Below are positions 48,940 to 51,523 of a DNA stretch of 51,523 nucleotides, piece after piece. The stretch spans positions 1 through 51,523 of the forward strand of contig NZ_BCUZ01000011.1 of NCBI RefSeq assembly GCF_001591485.1, in the 5' to 3' direction. Positions within the stretch are counted from its first letter, which is position 1. The number at the start of each line of letters is the position of its first letter. The notes below the pieces were generated by a model that was not told the DNA's origin, searched no databases, and was given only the letters and a program-made list of their open reading frames with translations. This DNA comes from Neobacillus fumarioli NBRC 102428 (GTDB lineage: Bacteria > Bacillota > Bacilli > Bacillales > Cytobacillaceae). The position numbers and the translations under genes are program-made.

Positions 48940-51306
48940 TTGAACTGGCTGCAAAACTTGTTGCAAAAGTTAAAAAAAGATGATGAAGAAGAAATTATGG
49001 AATCCACATTTGTTCAGGAAAAACAGGAAAGTATTCCGATGATCAAAAAAGACGCGATGAAGGATTTAGAAGCGAAAATCTCTTATCGGTACCCTAAAAC
49101 AACTTCTCGCCGCCTAGAGGCATCAAGAAAAACATCAGAAGAATTTTTTCAACAAAGAAGAAAAAAGCGGATGAATGCTAAAAATATGAAACAGGAACAG
49201 CAGGAACCAATACGGATGCAAAATGAGAAGCAAAAGGAAAAAATAGATCAAAAGCCAAAAAGTCGGGGACCTTTTCATCCGACAGAAATTCCTTCTCCCG
49301 TGTTCGGTTTTCACCGGCCAAAAGAAACAAAGATGGTTGTTGAACATGAATTAACTGGTTTTTTTGAAGAAGATTCAAATGTCGTTCCGTTGAAGGAAGC
49401 AGCAGCACGATCGCAGGAAGAGGATAAAGATGCTGCTCCATTCCAGAAAGAAACGGAAAGAGTAACAGCCGGAACGGATGACATTTCTGTTTACACGGAA
49501 AAGCCTCAAGGACAGGAAGGTACCATTTTAGAACAGGGTACATCTTCATCCAATCTGGAAAAACAGGAAGAAGCTCAAACCACTCCGCCGGCTCGCAGGA
49601 CATCAGGACGTTCCCATTTGCCTTTTAATGTTTTGATGTTAAAGCAGGATCGAGAATCATGGGAAGCACAAAAGAGAAAACAGACAGGGGAGACAAAACT
49701 GGCCGCGGTACCCCAATTCGCAAAACGGGAGCCATTGCCTCGTGCTGAAATACAAGAGGTTCCAAAGGAGACAACATTACTCCGTCCTGAAAATCGGGAA
49801 AAAATAGACTCCCAATCAGCTAAGCTGCATTCGGGAAAACAAGACGAAGTACAAATACATGGGGAATATCGTTTTCCGAATACAAATCTATTAAGTCCGC
49901 CCATATCGGAAATAAAAGATTCTGAATGGATTTCCAAACAACAAGAACTATTAAACCGGACGTTGCAAAACTTCCATGTTGGAGCACATGTTGTTCATGT
50001 CACACAGGGGCCGTCTGTTACCCGATTCGAGGTACAGCCGGATCCCGGTGTAAAAGTCAATAAAATTACAAATTTAAGCGATGATATTAAATTAAGTTTA
50101 GCGGCCAGGGATATTCGGATAGAAGCTCCAATTCCCGGAAAACATACGATTGGTATCGAGGTTCCTAATCAGACATCACGTCCGGTCAGGATCAGTGAAA
50201 TTATTCAAAGCGGGGTGTTCCAAACTTCAGACTCCCCGTTAACAGCTGTGTTGGGACTTGATATTGAGGGAAATCCTATTGTTACGGATATTAAGAAAAT
50301 GCCGCACGGATTGATTGCAGGGGCAACAGGTTCAGGTAAAAGTGTATGTATCAATTCGATATTGGTAAGTTTGTTATATAAAGCAAGTCCCGAGGATTTA
50401 AGGCTTTTGCTGATTGATCCAAAAGTAGTGGAATTAGCCCCCTACAACCGCATTCCCCATCTAGTCAGTCCGGTGATTACAGATGTCAAAGCGGCAACGG
50501 CTGCCTTAAAATGGGCTGTTGATGAAATGGAGCGGCGCTATCAGTTATTTGCTCATACAGGTGTCCGTGATATCAATCGTTTTAATGAACTGGCCATTAA
50601 AGATAAAAGGTATAGTGATAAGCTGCCATTTATCGTGATTATCATTGATGAGTTAGCGGATTTAATGATGATGTCACCTGCGGATGTAGAAGAGGCGATT
50701 TGCCGAATTGCCCAAAAAGCAAGAGCCTGCGGCATTCATCTACTTGTAGCGACGCAAAGACCATCCGTTGATGTCATTACGGGCTTAATTAAAGCCAATA
50801 TTCCGACCCGGATTGCTTTTTCCGTGTCTTCTCAAGTGGATTCGCGCACAATTATTGATATAAGCGGTGCCGAGAAATTACTAGGCCGCGGAGATATGCT
50901 GTTTTTGGAGAATGGCTCTTCAAAGCCAGTACGGTTGCAAGGAACCTTTGTAACAGACGAAGAAATTGATCTTGTTACAGATCATGTAAGGCATGAGCAA
51001 GAACCAAATTATCTGTTTAAACAAGAAGATCTTTTAAAGAAAGCCCAAGTAGCAGAAGTAGAAGATGAACTCTTTCTGGAAGCTTGCGAGTTTATTATTG
51101 ATCAGGGGGTTGCTTCTACTTCAAGTTTGCAACGGCGTTTTAAAATTGGTTATAATCGCGCTGCAAGGTTAATGGATCTTTTAGAGCAAAATGGTTATAT
51201 TACCGGGGCGAACGGCAGCAAGCCGCGGGAAGTATTAATTACGGAAGCGGATTTGGATTCGATTCTCGATTCCAGCATAACAAATAATCATTCGTATTCT
51301 ATATGA
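48940..51306 (+). CDS. sftA: Soluble DNA translocase SftA (YtpT), FtsK/SpoIIIE family
   Basis: A 788-residue ATP-driven DNA pump that clears chromosomal DNA from the closing division septum. It lacks the four N-terminal membrane helices of SpoIIIE, the mark of SftA. After MNWLQNLLQKLKKDDEEE comes a long charged, probably disordered linker (to about residue 310), then the alpha/beta/gamma motor. Walker A GATGSGKS lies near 460, Walker B is FIVIIIDELADLMM, and the C-terminal winged-helix gamma domain (LQRRFKIGYNRAARLMDLLE) reads polar DNA motifs. B. subtilis SftA is about 950 residues, so the linker here is shorter. TTG 48940 is preferred over TTG 48919, which lacks a ribosome site. Confidence 0.92.
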   Translation: MNWLQNLLQKLKKDDEEEIMESTFVQEKQESIPMIKKDAMKDLEAKISYRYPKTTSRRLEASRKTSEEFFQQRRKKRMNAKNMKQEQQEPIRMQNEKQKEKIDQKPKSRGPFHPTEIPSPVFGFHRPKETKMVVEHELTGFFEEDSNVVPLKEAAARSQEEDKDAAPFQKETERVTAGTDDISVYTEKPQGQEGTILEQGTSSSNLEKQEEAQTTPPARRTSGRSHLPFNVLMLKQDRESWEAQKRKQTGETKLAAVPQFAKREPLPRAEIQEVPKETTLLRPENREKIDSQSAKLHSGKQDEVQIHGEYRFPNTNLLSPPISEIKDSEWISKQQELLNRTLQNFHVGAHVVHVTQGPSVTRFEVQPDPGVKVNKITNLSDDIKLSLAARDIRIEAPIPGKHTIGIEVPNQTSRPVRISEIIQSGVFQTSDSPLTAVLGLDIEGNPIVTDIKKMPHGLIAGATGSGKSVCINSILVSLLYKASPEDLRLLLIDPKVVELAPYNRIPHLVSPVITDVKAATAALKWAVDEMERRYQLFAHTGVRDINRFNELAIKDKRYSDKLPFIVIIIDELADLMMMSPADVEEAICRIAQKARACGIHLLVATQRPSVDVITGLIKANIPTRIAFSVSSQVDSRTIIDISGAEKLLGRGDMLFLENGSSKPVRLQGTFVTDEEIDLVTDHVRHEQEPNYLFKQEDLLKKAQVAEVEDELFLEACEFIIDQGVASTSSLQRRFKIGYNRAARLMDLLEQNGYITGANGSKPREVLITEADLDSILDSSITNNHSYSI

Positions 51307-51523
51307 AGATCAGAGAAATACTAAATAATGGATAATCTGAAACAGCTAAAAAGATTACAAAATAGTTTTTATCAAAGAACAGTGCTATAATAGTGAAATG
51401 ATTTGTATCTTGAAAAAATGTGCTCAAAGTGTTACTGATCGCAGATGTTGGCTGCAATCTTTGTAATGAGCAAATACAGACAAATGTCATATACTGTTTT
51501 TACAGATAGACGTTGGGTAGTGT
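51307..51523 (+). promoter_or_regulatory. Promoter and leader at the right edge
   Basis: TATAAT (51386-51391) with an upstream TG (TGCTATAAT) is an extended -10 promoter; the -35 region (TAGTTT) is poor. Downstream, CAAAG (51425-51429) with CTTTG (51459-51463), and GCAG with CTGC inside, can form a leader hairpin. No reading frame begins before the window ends. In B. subtilis murC follows here, so this may be its leader. Confidence 0.45.

Overview
The window looks like chromosomal DNA of a low-GC, endospore-forming member of the Bacillaceae. The evidence is AGGAGG ribosome sites with frequent TTG/GTG starts, a sporulation gene (cse60), SAM-I and T-box leaders, and a gene set and partial gene order closely matching the ytl-ytp region of Bacillus subtilis (ytlACD, ytmAB, pckA, metK, asnB, ytpAB, ytqAB, yttB, leuS, ytwF, ytgP, pepV, dat, thpR, amyX, ytmP, ytzH, trmB, ytnP, ytzB, ytoP, ytpPQ, sftA). 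No phage, IS element, rRNA, tRNA or CRISPR array was seen. The species was not determined.

Layout. 1-5,000: MgtC-type membrane protein with a possible leader peptide; three-gene ABC importer (ytlACD, minus strand); divergent hydrolase ytmA and ytmB. 5,000-12,700: pckA (minus), then metK behind a SAM-I riboswitch, asnB, ytpA and the terpene synthase ytpB. 12,700-16,200: tRNA wobble-uridine genes mnmM/mnmL (ytqB/ytqA), two small proteins, MFS transporter yttB. 16,300-19,500: T-box leader, leuS, rhodanese ytwF. 19,600-21,400: a compact minus-strand operon of a tiny exported protein, an ApbE-type flavin transferase and a ferric-reductase-like heme membrane protein; this is the best candidate for an undescribed system. 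21,500-27,000: cse60, ytfP-type flavoprotein, lipid II flippase murJ/ytgP, pseudouridine synthase, an E. coli-type AdoMet decarboxylase, a DUF2935 protein.

27,200-36,200 is a complete arginine/ornithine catabolic locus after the arginase step: rocE permease, rocG glutamate dehydrogenase, rocD aminotransferase, rocA P5C dehydrogenase, and the divergent SigL-dependent activator rocR, followed by a second amino-acid permease. Two near-perfect -24/-12 (SigL) promoters lie upstream of rocA and rocE, each with RocR-like inverted repeats 40-110 bp further upstream and a cre-like site. Ornithine is converted by RocD to glutamate semialdehyde/P5C, by RocA to glutamate, and by RocG to 2-oxoglutarate. 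No arginase gene is present in the window.

36,300-51,523: ytzE regulator with a possible new small gene upstream, pepV-dat, thpR-amyX, ytmP/ytzH/trmB, the quorum-quenching lactonase ytnP, ytzB, aminopeptidase ytoP, a DUF84 NTPase, ytpP, ytpQ and the soluble DNA translocase sftA. The ytpR gene expected between ytpQ and sftA is missing. Several intergenic repeats (4.9, 16.1, 19.6, 27.0 and 45.2 kb) punctuate the region. Assignments rest on reading translations and recalled family features; no database search was run.
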